Position numbers and translations under genes: made by a program
The notes under the pieces: model-generated
Database searches by the model: none
The model's input: only the letters and a program-made list of their open reading frames with translations
What the model was told of the DNA's origin: nothing
From: Asanoa hainanensis
GTDB lineage: Bacteria; Actinomycetota; Actinomycetes; Mycobacteriales; Micromonosporaceae
Assembly: GCF_900188485.1 (NCBI RefSeq)
Contig: NZ_FZPH01000011.1
Coordinates: 239,154 to 303,153 of the forward strand
DNA length: 64,000 nt
Reading direction: 5' to 3'
Shown here: positions 48,336-58,155 of the stretch, in pieces
Layout: each line of letters opens with the position of its first letter
How positions within the stretch are numbered: the first letter of the stretch is position 1

Positions 48336-51130
48336 CGTTGCTCCTGTTCTCCGCGCCGGGCCGGCGCGCTCGTCGGATCGTTCGGGTCCTCGGACTCGGC
48401 GCGCCGCACACCGCCGTAGAACTGGTTGAGCAGGCTGCCCACCGCTTCGGGGTCGGCCTCGCCGCGCGGCGCGGGGACCGGTGCGGCGCCGTTGCCGCCC
48501 GGGAGCTGGGCCATCGGCACCCGCAGGGGCAGGCCGGTCGGGCCCACTCCCCCGGTCGTCGGCGCGGCGGGCGCGGCGGCCGGCACGGCGGGCTGGGCGC
48601 GCGGTACGGGCGGCGAGCTGCTGCGGGAGAACCAGGAGACGCCCGCGTCGGAGCCGCTCGGGCGAGCCGCCGGCTCCGGCACCGGAACGACGGGGGCGGG
48701 CACCACGGGCGCCGCCGGGGCCGGCACGGCAGGCGCGGGGACGCCGGACACCGGGACGGCAGGTGCGGCGACGGCAGGCAGCTGAACCGTCGGCACGGAG
48801 AAGGCGGGCGCGGGCACGGTCGGTGCCTCCGGATAGCCGTTGCGGGCGGGGGTGTTCTCGATCGGAAGCGGGATCGGTCCCCCCGGCACCGCCGGCACCC
48901 CGCGGCCCGGTGTCGACAAGGTCAGCGCCGGAGCCGGCCCACCCGCCGCCGGCCCACCGGCCGACGGTGCCGGTTGGAGCGACGCGTGCGCGCCGGAGAC
49001 CGCGGCCACCGCGGCCAGCATCGGACGCGCCGGCCGGTAGGGCAGCTCGGCCTGGTCGTGCACGAGGAGCTCGGCCGGCAGCCGCACGACGGCGATCACC
49101 CCACCGCGCCGGCCGGCCCGCAGCTCGACCCGGACGCCGTGCCGGGCCGCCAGGTGGCTGACCACGAACAGGCCCATCCGCTCGGACGCGGCGACGTCGG
49201 CGGTCGGTGGCGCGGCCAGCGTCGCGTTGGCCTCCGCCAGCGCCGCCGGGGACATGCCCAGGCCGTCGTCGACGATCTCGACGACCGTGCCGACGCGCGA
49301 GCCGCCCTGCGCGTACACGTGCACGGTCGTCGTCGGCGGCGAGAACACGGTGGCGTTCTCCAGCAGTTCGGCGAGCAGGTGCACCAGGTCGCCGACGACG
49401 TGGCCAATCACGTGGACCGGGTCGATCCCCTCGTGCCGGACCCGGGGGTACGACTCGATCCCGGCCACCGCGGCCAGCACGACGGCCGGCAGCGCGACGG
49501 GGTCGCTCCAGCGGCGCGTCGACTCGATGCCGGCCAGCACGAGCAGGCTGTCGTCGTTGCGGCGCATGCGGGCGGCCAGGTGGTCCAGCTTGAACAGGTT
49601 CTCGAGCTGCTCCGGGTCGCTCTCCTCACGCTCCAGCTCGTCGAGGAGCTCCAGCTGGCGCTCGACCAGCACCTGGCTGCGGCGGGCCAGGTTGACGAAC
49701 ATCGCGTTGACCGTGCGGCGCATGGTGGCCTGCTCGACGCCGACCGCGATCGCGCTGTGGTGCACGGCCATGAAGGCCTCGGCCATCTCACCGATCTCGT
49801 CCCGTGACTGGATCGGGTTCGGCCAGACCTCGATCCGCGGCACCGAGCCACCCATCGTGCGCAGGCGGTCCAGCGCGTCGGGCAGCTGCACCTGGGCGAT
49901 CTGCAGCGCGTGGGTCCGCAGGGTGCGCAGCGAGCGGCCGATCGAGCGACCGACCACGATCGAGGCGAGCACCGCGATCACCAGGACGAGCAGGATGCCG
50001 CCGGCGACCAGGAGGCTGTCGCGCAGCTGAGCGGTGCTGCTGTCGCCGGCCGCCTCGGCGGCGTCGGCGTTGACCCGCTCCTCCACGGTGCGCAGCTTGG
50101 CGGCGCGGTTCTGGCTGGCCGCCCACCACGCCTCGGCGGGCAGCACCCGCGGCGCCCGGGCGGTGCCGATGGTCTGCTCCTCCAGCCGGGTCGCCTCGAC
50201 GAAGTCCTGCAGCGCCGACGTGTCGTCGTACATGGTGACCTGGGCGGGTGTCGCGGTCAGCCGGAAGTCGGCCAGCGCGGCGAGCTGCTGCGCGCGCAGG
50301 TCGGAGAGGGTGACCAGGTCGTCGGGGCCGTACCCGCCGGCCATCGACGCGGCGAAGATCCGGGCCCGGGCCCGCGAGGCCAGCTCCTTGACCCGGGCGA
50401 TCTGCACCGAGCGGAGCACCGCCTGGGACAGCTCCGGATGCTGCGCGCCCGGCGAGGGTTCGGCCAACAGGGCCACCAACGCGTCGATCAGCCGCGTGTA
50501 CGTGTCGAAGACGGTCTGCGGTGTCGCACTGCCGCCCGCCGCGGTGCGCAGGGTCGGGAGCTGGTCGATCAGCTCGATCGTGCGGCCGTAGGCGACCTGC
50601 CAGGAGACGTCGCCGCCGAGCGCCGGATCCGCCGCCGCGCGGAACCTGGTCGCCGCCGTGTCGACCGCGGTCTCGTAGGGGCGCAGCACGTTGCTCAGCC
50701 GGCCGGGGTCGGGCCGCCCGCCCGGGTCGAGCGGCGCGGCCAGCTCACCGGCGGTGCGGTCGCGCTCCTGCTGCAGGGCGTCCATCAGCGCGGCGATCTC
50801 GTCGGCGACGCCCGCCTCGGCGGAGAACTGGCCGAGCGTGTTGGCCTGGGTGAACAGGGTGCGCGCCTGGAAGCCGGCGAGCAGCAGGAAGGCCACGGTC
50901 GGGACGATCAGGACGGCCGTCAGCTTGGTGGCGATGCGCCAGTCGCGCAGGCGATAACGGGAGTACGGCCGATGCGTAGCGAGTCTCGTCTCGGCACCCT
51001 GCCGGCGATGGTGCGGCACGGCGCCTGTCGGCTGCCCGGTCGCTCCTGCCACCAGTGTCCTCCTCGTCGCCCCAGCGCCGGCCACACCGGGAAACCCGTT
51101 CATCCAACCAGGCGGCGCGGCGGCGCGCAC
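48332..51130 (-). CDS. cvnA: conservon sensor ATPase with nitrate-sensor-like domain
   Basis: About 932 residues: membrane helix near 68-88, an external nitrate/nitrite-sensing-like helical domain, a second helix near 378-400, HAMP, and a histidine-kinase-type ATPase with N-box [16 protein letters not shown]1 [12 protein letters not shown] and G2 [13 protein letters not shown]. No phospho-accepting His box is obvious, as usual for CvnA. The C-terminal about 250 residues are a Pro/Ala/Val-rich linker ending in [24 protein letters not shown] at 51130 is the longest start; ATG at 51103 is equally possible. Coupled to cvnB. Confidence 0.92.
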   Translation of the reverse strand: MRAAAPPGWMNGFPGVAGAGATRRTLVAGATGQPTGAVPHHRRQGAETRLATHRPYSRYRLRDWRIATKLTAVLIVPTVAFLLLAGFQARTLFTQANTLGQFSAEAGVADEIAALMDALQQERDRTAGELAAPLDPGGRPDPGRLSNVLRPYETAVDTAATRFRAAADPALGGDVSWQVAYGRTIELIDQLPTLRTAAGGSATPQTVFDTYTRLIDALVALLAEPSPGAQHPELSQAVLRSVQIARVKELASRARARIFAASMAGGYGPDDLVTLSDLRAQQLAALADFRLTATPAQVTMYDDTSALQDFVEATRLEEQTIGTARAPRVLPAEAWWAASQNRAAKLRTVEERVNADAAEAAGDSSTAQLRDSLLVAGGILLVLVIAVLASIVVGRSIGRSLRTLRTHALQIAQVQLPDALDRLRTMGGSVPRIEVWPNPIQSRDEIGEMAEAFMAVHHSAIAVGVEQATMRRTVNAMFVNLARRSQVLVERQLELLDELEREESDPEQLENLFKLDHLAARMRRNDDSLLVLAGIESTRRWSDPVALPAVVLAAVAGIESYPRVRHEGIDPVHVIGHVVGDLVHLLAELLENATVFSPPTTTVHVYAQGGSRVGTVVEIVDDGLGMSPAALAEANATLAAPPTADVAASERMGLFVVSHLAARHGVRVELRAGRRGGVIAVVRLPAELLVHDQAELPYRPARPMLAAVAAVSGAHASLQPAPSAGGPAAGGPAPALTLSTPGRGVPAVPGGPIPLPIENTPARNGYPEAPTVPAPAFSVPTVQLPAVAAPAVPVSGVPAPAVPAPAAPVVPAPVVPVPEPAARPSGSDAGVSWFSRSSSPPVPRAQPAVPAAAPAAPTTGGVGPTGLPLRVPMAQLPGGNGAAPVPAPRGEADPEAVGSLLNQFYGGVRRAESEDPNDPTSAPARRGEQEQR

Positions 51131-51196
51131 GGGGGCAACCGCCCAGTGTGGCCACCATGAACGCGAGGTGGAGGGGCGAGCCGCCCGTCCGGCGGC

Positions 51197-52594
51197 TCAA
51201 ACTCGTCCGTCCGGTTGGATCATCCTCGCAGAGAGATCACCAAGGGGTCGAGTCACCCGGGTGGGTTGGTCCGCCCGTCCGAGCGCGACCAGGGCCGCTC
51301 CGCTGCAACCCACCTCGGGATCGTCGACGTGCGCCACCTCGCGCGGGGTGAGGGCCAGCTCGAACGCCCGTCGCCACCAGGGTGAGGCGGCGATCGCGCC
51401 ACCGCCGAGGGTGACCGCGACCCGATGGTCGACGGTGGACTCCAGGACCTCCAGGTCGGCGACCACCATCGTGCAGACGCCGGCCATCAGCCCGGCGAAC
51501 ATCTCGGTGGCGGTCGTGCCGAAGCCGATGCGGCGCAGCTCGCCGGAGCCGGCCGGCGCGGTGCCCGGCGGCCGGTCGCCGCCCAGCCGCGGGTCCGCCA
51601 GCGCGCCCGAGAAGGGCGCGATGCCCGCGAGCGTCTCCTCCAGCGCGTCGCCCTCCGGGAGGCGGAGCTCGCGCCGGGCCCAGGCGAACAGGTTGCCGCC
51701 CGCCGAGTACGCGGCGCCGGTCACGACGCGGTGGTCGTCGACCCGGTAGCGCCAGAGGCGGTGCGGCAGCGGCGGCAGGGTCACGCCGCGCGGCGCCTGC
51801 TGGACCAGCCGCACGGCCGCGGAGGTGCCCACGGTGACGGCGGCCCGGGTCTCGTCGACGCAGCCCGAGCCGATGTTGGACGCGGCACCGTCGCCGACGG
51901 CCGGCGACCAGCGCGCGTCGGCGAGCTGGGGCCAGCGACGGGCGTACTCGGGCCGGAGCCGGCCGTGCCAGCCGAGCGGCGCGAGGGTCGGTACCTGCCC
52001 GGTGCCGACGCCGGCGATCTCCAGCGCCTCCGGGTCCCACTCCATGGCCGCCAGGTCGAGCATCCCGGTGCCGGACGCCTGCGACACCGACATCGGCGCC
52101 TCGCCGAGCAGGTCGGCCAGGATGTACTCCACCAACCCCGTGTAACGGGCCGGCGCCAGCCCCAGGTCGCGCAGCCAGGGCAGCTTGACGGTCCAGTAGA
52201 AGCGGTGCCACCACGCGCCCGTGCGCTGGTGGAAGGCCTCCGGGTCGAGCGGGCCGGTGGCGCCCTCGGGCGGGGTGGGGCGGGTGTCGAGCCAGGTGAC
52301 CACGGGGCCGAGCGGGCGGCCGGCGCCGTCGAGCGGGAGCACCGAGTGCCACTGCGCGGACGCCGCGACCAGCCCGATCTCGTCGAGGTGCCCGGCCTCG
52401 GCCAGCTCGTCGAGGCAGGCGCACAGGGCCGCCAGGTATTCGTCGGCGTCCAGCGTCGCGGTGCCGCTGTCGTCGGCGGCGATCGACAGGTCGAAGCCGC
52501 GCCGGGCCAGCGCGCCGGGGTGGGCCCGCACCCGGTCGTCGAAGACCATCGCGCGCACCGACGAGGTGCCCAGGTCAAGGGCGAGAACGTTCAT
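51197..52594 (-). CDS. FGGY-family carbohydrate kinase (gluconokinase-like)
   Basis: A 465-residue sugar kinase: phosphate loop MNVLALDLGTSSVRAMVFDD, VTWLDTRP, SGTGMLDL, VGDGAASNIGSGC and VTVGTSAAVRL, and the C-terminal LGGGAIAASPWWRRAFELALTPREVAHVDDPEVGCSGAALVALG. Gluconate or a pentulose are likely substrates; SQASGTGMLD resembles the gluconokinase group more than glycerol kinase. ATG at 52594 after GGCGGGCG. Divergent from the trp leader and trpEG; no sugar transporter next to it. Confidence 0.9.
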   Translation of the reverse strand: MNVLALDLGTSSVRAMVFDDRVRAHPGALARRGFDLSIAADDSGTATLDADEYLAALCACLDELAEAGHLDEIGLVAASAQWHSVLPLDGAGRPLGPVVTWLDTRPTPPEGATGPLDPEAFHQRTGAWWHRFYWTVKLPWLRDLGLAPARYTGLVEYILADLLGEAPMSVSQASGTGMLDLAAMEWDPEALEIAGVGTGQVPTLAPLGWHGRLRPEYARRWPQLADARWSPAVGDGAASNIGSGCVDETRAAVTVGTSAAVRLVQQAPRGVTLPPLPHRLWRYRVDDHRVVTGAAYSAGGNLFAWARRELRLPEGDALEETLAGIAPFSGALADPRLGGDRPPGTAPAGSGELRRIGFGTTATEMFAGLMAGVCTMVVADLEVLESTVDHRVAVTLGGGAIAASPWWRRAFELALTPREVAHVDDPEVGCSGAALVALGRADQPTRVTRPLGDLSARMIQPDGRV

Positions 52595-52622
52595 CGCCCG
52601 CCACGGTACCCCGCGCGTTCCC

Positions 52623-52651
52623 TTCCGAATCGGGCACGCAGCCGGTACCTT
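52623..52651 (+). promoter_or_regulatory. promoter for trp leader and trpEG
   Basis: TTCCGA (52623-52628), 17 bases, TACCTT (52646-52651). The leader-peptide GTG begins eight bases later, so the RNA is probably leaderless at that ORF. Confidence 0.55.
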
Positions 52652-52658
52652 GGCGACC

Positions 52659-52718
52659 GTGCACGCGCGATTGAGCATGTGGTGGCCCGCCGACCCGGCG
52701 GCCCACTTCCGCGCGTAA
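52659..52718 (+). CDS. trpL: trp leader peptide with tandem Trp codons
   Basis: GTG-started 19-residue peptide VHARLSMWWPADPAAHFRA; an internal ATG at 52677 would give MWWPADPAAHFRA. Two adjacent Trp codons followed by PADPAAH resemble leader peptides described before trpE in Streptomyces (WWWTAHPAAH type). A GC hairpin follows and then the anthranilate synthase gene, the layout of ribosome-mediated attenuation. Confidence 0.75.
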   Translation: MHARLSMWWPADPAAHFRA

Positions 52719-52727
52719 CCATCCGAC

Positions 52728-52751
52728 GCGGCCGCCCTCGAGGCGGCCCGC
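52728..52751 (+). terminator. attenuator hairpin in trp leader
   Basis: GGCCGCC (52730-52736), loop CTCGA, GGCGGCC (52742-52748), extendable with a bulge to GCG/CGC. It starts 10 bases after the leader stop. Ribosome stalling at the Trp pair would be expected to alter its folding. Confidence 0.6.
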
Positions 52752-52801
52752 TTGCCGGTTTCCCGCTCGACGGCACCCGCCCGAGCCCTGAGGAAGCCGC
52801 C

Positions 52802-54625
52802 ATGCAGATCGATCAGCACCGCCCGTTCGCCCTGGTCCGCCGGGAGGGCGCCGACCACGTCAACGTGTACGCCGGACCGGTCCGGACGCTCAGCACGCTC
52901 GCCGAGCTCCCGATCCCGTCGCTCGCCGTCGTCCCCTACCGCCAGATCGCCGAGCGCGGCTTCGACGCCGTCGACGACGGCGTACCCCTGGAATGCCTGT
53001 CGATCGAGACCCATGACCTGGTGCCGCTCGCGGACCTCCTCGCGGCGCTGCCCGACGCCCCGGTCCGGACCGCCGGGCCGACCGGCTTCGACGTCTCCGA
53101 CGAGGACTACGCGGCCACGGTGTCCCAGGTGCTGGCCGACGAGATCGGCCGGGGCGAGGGCGCGAACTTCGTCATCCACCGCGCCTTCACCGCCCGGGTC
53201 GAGGGCTCGCCGGTGGCGGCGGGGCTGGCCGCGTACCGCCGGCTGCTGCTCGACGAGCGGGGCGCGTACTGGACCTTCCTCGTGCACACCGGCACCCGGG
53301 TGATCGTCGGCGCCTCGCCGGAACGGCACGTCTCGGTCGAGGACGGCCTCGTCATGATGAACCCGATCTCGGGCACCCACCGGCACGGCTCCGGCGTCGA
53401 CCTGCTGGAGTTCCTCGCCGACCCGAAGGAGATCGACGAGCTCTACATGGTGCTCGACGAGGAGCTGAAGATGATGGCCACGGTCGCCGAGACCGGCGGC
53501 CAGGTGGTCGGGCCGTCGCTCAAGGAGATGGCGCACCTCACCCACACGGAATACCTGCTGGCCGGGCGGTGCACCCGGGACGTGCGGGACGTGCTGCGGG
53601 AGACGATGTTCGCGCCGACGGTGACCGGCAGCCCGATCGAGAACGCCTGCCGGGTGATCGCCCGGCACGAGCGGCGGGGCCGGCGCTACTACGCCGGGGT
53701 GCTGGCGCTGCTCGGACACGACGCGCAGGGTCGGCAGACGCTGGACGCGCCGATCCTGATCCGCTCGGCCGAGCTCACCGCCGAGGGCGACCTGCGCGTG
53801 CCCGTGGGTGCCACGCTGGTCCGGCACTCGACCACCGCGGGCGAGGTGGCCGAGACGCACGCGAAGGCGGCCGGGATCCTCGCGGCGCTCGGCCTCGTGC
53901 CGCCGCGCTCGGTAAAAGGCGCGCCGGTTTCCCGGGCGGCCGACCCCGAGGTGCAGACGCTGCTGGCCGCCCGCAACACACACCTGGCGCGGTTCTGGCT
54001 CGACGAGCGCCCGGACCCGCGGGCGCTGGTGGTGCCGGCGCTGGCCGGGCGGCGGGTGGTCGTGGTCGACGCCGAGGACACCTTCACCGGCATGCTCGCG
54101 CACCAGCTCCGCGCCCTCGGCGTACACGTCGACGTGGTGCCGTGGACCGCGCCCGCCTGGGGCGACGCCGACCTGGTGATCGCCGGACCCGGCCCCGGCG
54201 ACCCCACCGACCCGGCGTCGCCGAAGATGGCCGCGATGCGCGCCGTGGTCATCGCGCGGCTGGTCGACGGCCGCCCGCTGCTCGGTGTCTGCCTCGGCCA
54301 CCAGATCCTGTCGTCGCTGCTGGGGCTGGGCATGCACCGGCGGCAGGCCCCGTACCAGGGCGTCCAGCAGGTGGTCGACCTGTTCGGCACCCCGCGCCGG
54401 GTCGGCTTCTACTCGACCTTCACCCCGACCGCGCCGGCCGACTCCCTGGTGACCTCCTATGGCCTGGTCGAGCTGGCCCGGGCCGCCGACGGCACCGTGC
54501 CCGCACTGCGCGGACCGACCTTCGCCGGCGTGCAGTTCCACCCCGAGTCGGTGCTCAGCGAGGACGGGCTGACGGCCCTGACCGATCTGCTGCTGCACGT
54601 GCTCGCCCCGGTCCCGTCGGCATAG
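52802..54625 (+). CDS. trpEG: bifunctional anthranilate synthase (TrpE-TrpG fusion)
   Basis: 607 residues. The N-terminal about 410 are the chorismate-using TrpE part (GRGEGANFVIHRAF, GASPERHVSVEDGLVMMNPISGT, EELKMMATV, TVTGSPIENACRVI). From about 420 a class I glutamine amidotransferase follows, with nucleophile C497 in GVCLGHQ, and GVQFHPES near the end. It makes anthranilate from chorismate and glutamine. Single-chain fusions occur in some actinomycetes, both in primary Trp and in secondary metabolism; the Trp-rich leader favours primary, Trp-regulated use. ATG at 52802 with GAGGAAG upstream. No other trp genes are nearby. Confidence 0.93.
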   Translation: MQIDQHRPFALVRREGADHVNVYAGPVRTLSTLAELPIPSLAVVPYRQIAERGFDAVDDGVPLECLSIETHDLVPLADLLAALPDAPVRTAGPTGFDVSDEDYAATVSQVLADEIGRGEGANFVIHRAFTARVEGSPVAAGLAAYRRLLLDERGAYWTFLVHTGTRVIVGASPERHVSVEDGLVMMNPISGTHRHGSGVDLLEFLADPKEIDELYMVLDEELKMMATVAETGGQVVGPSLKEMAHLTHTEYLLAGRCTRDVRDVLRETMFAPTVTGSPIENACRVIARHERRGRRYYAGVLALLGHDAQGRQTLDAPILIRSAELTAEGDLRVPVGATLVRHSTTAGEVAETHAKAAGILAALGLVPPRSVKGAPVSRAADPEVQTLLAARNTHLARFWLDERPDPRALVVPALAGRRVVVVDAEDTFTGMLAHQLRALGVHVDVVPWTAPAWGDADLVIAGPGPGDPTDPASPKMAAMRAVVIARLVDGRPLLGVCLGHQILSSLLGLGMHRRQAPYQGVQQVVDLFGTPRRVGFYSTFTPTAPADSLVTSYGLVELARAADGTVPALRGPTFAGVQFHPESVLSEDGLTALTDLLLHVLAPVPSA

Positions 54626-54659
54626 TCGCGACATTCCGGGGTACGGCTTCTCCCAAGCT

Positions 54660-54699
54660 GGTGGGTCGGGCAGGTCCGAGAGCCCCTGCCCGGCCCACC
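54660..54699 (+). terminator. strong terminator after trpEG
   Basis: A 15-base-pair stem (54660-54674 with 54685-54699) with one G-U pair and a 10-base loop, 34 bases after the trpEG stop. Confidence 0.8.
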
Positions 54700-54782
54700 G
54701 GCGTGTCCACCGGTCGACCGACACCGTGGTTCCGTCCCCCGGTCGTCCCGCGCGGGTCCCGCGGCGGCGAACCATCGAAGGC

Positions 54783-55601
54783 ATGACAGACGACGCGGTA
54801 CGCGTGCGAGGGCTGCGGAAGTCCTATCGCGACACGGTGGCGGTGGACGGGCTCGACCTGACCATCGCGCACGGCGAGGTGCGGGCGTTGCTCGGGCCCA
54901 ACGGCGCCGGCAAGACCAGCACGGTGGAGATCCTGGAGGGGCATCGGCCGCGCGACGGCGGCGACGTCTCGGTGCTCGGCGTGGACCCGGCCGAGGCCGG
55001 CGTCGCCTGGCGGCGCGAGATCGGGATCGTGCTCCAGTCCACGGCCGACGGTGCCGAGCTCACCGTGGCCGAGCTGATCGGGCACGTGGCCCGCTACTTC
55101 CCGCGGCCGCGCGGGCTCGACGAGACGCTCGCGCTGGTCGGGCTCGCGGACAAGCGGGACAGCCGGATCCGCAAGCTCTCCGGCGGCCAGCGACGGCGGC
55201 TCGACGTCGGTCTCGGCATCGTCGGGCGGCCCCGGCTGCTCTTCCTCGACGAGCCGACCACCGGGTTCGACCCGGTCGCCCGGCGGCAGTTCTGGTCGAC
55301 CGTGCGCGGCCTCGACACCACCGTGCTGCTCACCACCCACTACCTCGAGGAGGCGGAGGCGCTGGCCGACCGGGTCACGGTGATCGCCGACGGACGGGTG
55401 GTCGCGGAGGGCACGCCGGACTCGCTCGGCGCCCGGCAGGTCGCCACCGTCGTGTGGCGGGACGGCCGCGAGCAGACCGCCGACCCCGCCGCCGTGGTGG
55501 CCCGGCTCAGCGCCGCGTACGGCGGCCAGGTGCCGGGCCTGTCGGTCACCCGCCCGTCCCTGGAGGACGTCTACCTCGACCTGATCGGAGGCTCCCGATG
55601 A
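54783..55601 (+). CDS. ABC-2 type exporter ATPase
   Basis: A 272-residue ATPase: Walker A GPNGAGKTST, signature KLSGGQRRRLDVGLGI, Walker B LLFLDEPTTGFD, H-loop LLTTHYLEEAEALADRV, and a short C-terminal domain ending SLEDVYLDLIG, all typical of DrrA-like or linearmycin-type drug exporters. ATG at 54783 with GAAGG upstream. Its stop overlaps the permease start (ATGA), opening a four-gene cluster with a two-component system. Confidence 0.94.
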   Translation: MTDDAVRVRGLRKSYRDTVAVDGLDLTIAHGEVRALLGPNGAGKTSTVEILEGHRPRDGGDVSVLGVDPAEAGVAWRREIGIVLQSTADGAELTVAELIGHVARYFPRPRGLDETLALVGLADKRDSRIRKLSGGQRRRLDVGLGIVGRPRLLFLDEPTTGFDPVARRQFWSTVRGLDTTVLLTTHYLEEAEALADRVTVIADGRVVAEGTPDSLGARQVATVVWRDGREQTADPAAVVARLSAAYGGQVPGLSVTRPSLEDVYLDLIGGSR

Positions 55602-56395
55602 CCACCCTCGGTCTCGGCTCGGCGCGCGCGGGCATCGAGCTACGGCAGTTCTGGCGGGAGCGCGACGCCGTCGTGTTCACCTTCGCCCTGCCGGTCGTGC
55701 TGCTCACGCTGCTCGGCTCGCTGTTCAGCGGGGTCTACCCCGGCAGCCCGGTGACCTCCGCCCAGTACCTCGTCCCGTCGATGATCGCGGCCGGGGTCGC
55801 CTCGGCCACCTTCGTCAACCTCGGCGTCGGCATCGCCACCGATCGGGACGACGGGACGCTCAAGCGACTGCGCGGGTTGCCGACGCCGCCGCTGTCGTAC
55901 GTGATCGGCAAGATCCTGCTGGTCGCCGTCGTGACGGCGGCCGAGGTGCTGGCGCTGTTGCTGATCGGCGTGCTGCTCTTCGACCTGCCGGTGCCGTCGG
56001 ACCCGTCCCGCTGGCTCACGTTCGGCTGGGTCTTCACGCTCGGCGTGGTGGCGTGCAGCCTGCTCGGGGTCGCCGCGAGCGCGTTGGCCCGGTCAGCCCG
56101 CAGTGCGGCGGCCGTGATGAACCTGCCGTACGTCGTCCTCGCGTTCTTCTCGGGCATCTACTACACCCCGGTCGGCGCGCTGCCGGACTGGGTGATCCGG
56201 ATCGGCTCGGTGTTCCCACTCAAGTGGATGGCGCAGGGCTTCCGGTCGGTGTTCCTGCCGGACAGCGTGCTCCCGTACGAGGTCGTGCGGTCATGGGAGC
56301 ATGGGCGCACCGCTCTCGTGCTCACCGCCTGGTGCATCGGAGGACTGGTGTTATGTCTGACCACGTTCCGCTGGCGCGGCCGGCAGACGAGCTGA
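55598..56395 (+). CDS. ABC-2 type permease
   Basis: A 265-residue membrane protein with six hydrophobic segments (FTFALPVVLLTLLGSLFSG; IGKILLVAVVTAAEVLALLLIGVLLF; LGVVACSLLGVAASALA). The conserved block before the fifth segment reads MNLPYVVLAFFSGIYYTP. Partner of the preceding ATPase in exporting a drug or lipid-like compound. ATG at 55598 with GGAGG. The histidine kinase gene starts 43 bases before its end. Confidence 0.93.
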   Translation: MTTLGLGSARAGIELRQFWRERDAVVFTFALPVVLLTLLGSLFSGVYPGSPVTSAQYLVPSMIAAGVASATFVNLGVGIATDRDDGTLKRLRGLPTPPLSYVIGKILLVAVVTAAEVLALLLIGVLLFDLPVPSDPSRWLTFGWVFTLGVVACSLLGVAASALARSARSAAAVMNLPYVVLAFFSGIYYTPVGALPDWVIRIGSVFPLKWMAQGFRSVFLPDSVLPYEVVRSWEHGRTALVLTAWCIGGLVLCLTTFRWRGRQTS

Positions 56396-57504
56396 CGTCG
56401 GCGTGGGCGGCCCGGTTCCACTGGTACGACGCGTACTTCGCGGTGGTCGGGGTCGGTGTCTCGGTGTTCGTGCTGCAGACCGCCGACTCGGCCACGCGCG
56501 GCTGGGGTGCTGTCGGCCTGCTGGGCGGGATCGCGGTCCTCTACACGCTGGTCGGCCGCCGCTTCATGCGCGACGAGGACTACGGCTGGGTCGGCGTGGC
56601 CTATCTCGCCGGTGCGTTCGTGCTGTACGCCGGGGCGGTCGTCCTGGTCGGCAGCGCCTCGTTCGCCCTGTTCGCCCTCTGTCCACAGTGCTTCATGTGC
56701 CTAGGTGCCAAGCCTGGCGTGGCCGCCGCGACCGCGTTCACCGGCGTGCACGTGGTGGTGCTCTGGTTCGCGGAGCGCGACTGGGGCCTGATCGCCGAGC
56801 TGCTGCCGACCGCCGTGATGATCGTCGTGCTGACCTCGATCTTCGGCATCTGGTCGCAGCGGATCCTCGCCCAGAGCGAGGATCGGGCCGCGCTGGTCCG
56901 CGAGCTGGCGGCCTCCCGGGCGGAGGTCGGTCGGCTGAGCACGCTGGCCGAGCGCCAGCGGCTGGCCGGCGACATCCACGACACGATCGCGCAGGGGTTG
57001 TCCAGCGTGGTGATGCTGATCCAGGCCGCGCGGGCCGAGCCGGACCCGGTGCGGGCCGACGGGCACCTGGCGCTCGCGCTGGACACCGCCCGCGACAACC
57101 TCGGCGAGGCCCGCGCGCTGGTGGGTGCGCTGACGCCGGCCCTGCTCGACGGCCGCTCGCTCGTGGACGCGATCCGCCGCCTCGCGCCGTCGGTCGCGGT
57201 CCGCGGCGATGTCCGTCCACTGTCGACGGGGGTGGACGTGGTGCTGCTGCGGGCCGCGCAGGAGGCGCTGACCAACGTGGGCAAGCACGCCGTCGGTCCG
57301 GCCGCGGTGTCGTTGGAGTACGGTCCGGCGGCGGTGACGTTGACGGTGTGCGATGCGGGGCCGGGCTTCGATCCCGCCGCCGTCGGGCCCTCCGGCTACG
57401 GTCTGTCCGGCATGCGGGCCCGGGTCGCCCAGGTGGGCGGCTCGTTGACGGTCGACTCGGCGCCGGGCGGCGCGACCACGGTGCGGGTGGAGGTGCCGGC
57501 GTGA
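56353..57504 (+). CDS. sensor histidine kinase (NarL/DesK type)
   Basis: A 383-residue kinase: about six membrane segments (residues 20-180), a HisKA_3 helix LAERQRLAGDIHDTIAQGLSSVVMLI with H209, and a HATPase_c with AAQEALTNVGKHA and GYGLSGMRARVAQVGG. No external sensor domain is seen, so it likely senses within the membrane, as LiaS or LnrJ kinases do. ATG at 56353 with GGAGG nine bases upstream, overlapping the permease by 43 bases. It phosphorylates the next gene's product, and the pair probably controls the exporter. Confidence 0.93.
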   Translation: MSDHVPLARPADELTSAWAARFHWYDAYFAVVGVGVSVFVLQTADSATRGWGAVGLLGGIAVLYTLVGRRFMRDEDYGWVGVAYLAGAFVLYAGAVVLVGSASFALFALCPQCFMCLGAKPGVAAATAFTGVHVVVLWFAERDWGLIAELLPTAVMIVVLTSIFGIWSQRILAQSEDRAALVRELAASRAEVGRLSTLAERQRLAGDIHDTIAQGLSSVVMLIQAARAEPDPVRADGHLALALDTARDNLGEARALVGALTPALLDGRSLVDAIRRLAPSVAVRGDVRPLSTGVDVVLLRAAQEALTNVGKHAVGPAAVSLEYGPAAVTLTVCDAGPGFDPAAVGPSGYGLSGMRARVAQVGGSLTVDSAPGGATTVRVEVPA

Positions 57505-58118
57505 TCACGGTGTTGCTGGTCGACGACCATCCGGTGGTGCGGGCCGGCGTCCGTGGCCTGCTGGCCGGCGAGCCGGACGTCTCGGTGGTCGGCGAGGCCG
57601 CGTCCGGCGAGGAGGCGGTGACGGCGGTCCGGGCCCTGCGGCCGTCGGTGGTGCTGATGGACCTGCGCCTGCCGGGCCTCGACGGGGTCGGCGCGACCGC
57701 CCAGGTGCTGGCCGCGCTGCCCGCGACGCGGGTCGTCGTGCTCACCACGTACGAGACCGACGCCGACATCCTGCGCGCGGTCGAGGCCGGTGCGGCCGGC
57801 TACCTGTTGAAGGACGCCTCCCGCACCGACCTGGTGGCGGCGGTGCGGTCGGCGGCCCGGGGCGAGACGGTGCTGAGCCCGTCGGTGGCCACCCGCCTGC
57901 TGCACCGGGTGCGCCACCCGCGCGCTGAGAGCCTGTCGGCGCGGGAGGTCGAGGTGCTCGGGCTGGTCGCCCGCGGCCTGTCCAACGGCGAGATCGCCCG
58001 CTCGCTGCACATCAGCGAGGCGACGGTGAAGACCCACCTGCTGCGGGCCTTCGCCAAGCTGGGCGTCAACGACCGCACGGCCGCCGTCACCACCGCGATG
58101 GCCGCCGGGTTGCTCTGA
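57501..58118 (+). CDS. NarL/LuxR-type response regulator
   Basis: A 205-residue regulator: receiver with LLVDDHPVVRAG, phospho-acceptor D54 in VLMDLRLPG, LTTYETDADILRAVEAGAAGYLLKD; then a LuxR helix-turn-helix LSAREVEVLGLVARGLSNGEIARSLHISEATVKTHLLRAFAKLGVNDRTAAV. GTG at 57501 overlaps the kinase stop (GTGA). Last gene of the ABC/two-component operon; expected to activate that operon's promoter. Confidence 0.95.
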   Translation: MITVLLVDDHPVVRAGVRGLLAGEPDVSVVGEAASGEEAVTAVRALRPSVVLMDLRLPGLDGVGATAQVLAALPATRVVVLTTYETDADILRAVEAGAAGYLLKDASRTDLVAAVRSAARGETVLSPSVATRLLHRVRHPRAESLSAREVEVLGLVARGLSNGEIARSLHISEATVKTHLLRAFAKLGVNDRTAAVTTAMAAGLL

Positions 58119-58155
58119 TCGGAACCGGCACGGTCGCGGGCACGTCGCAGTAGGT

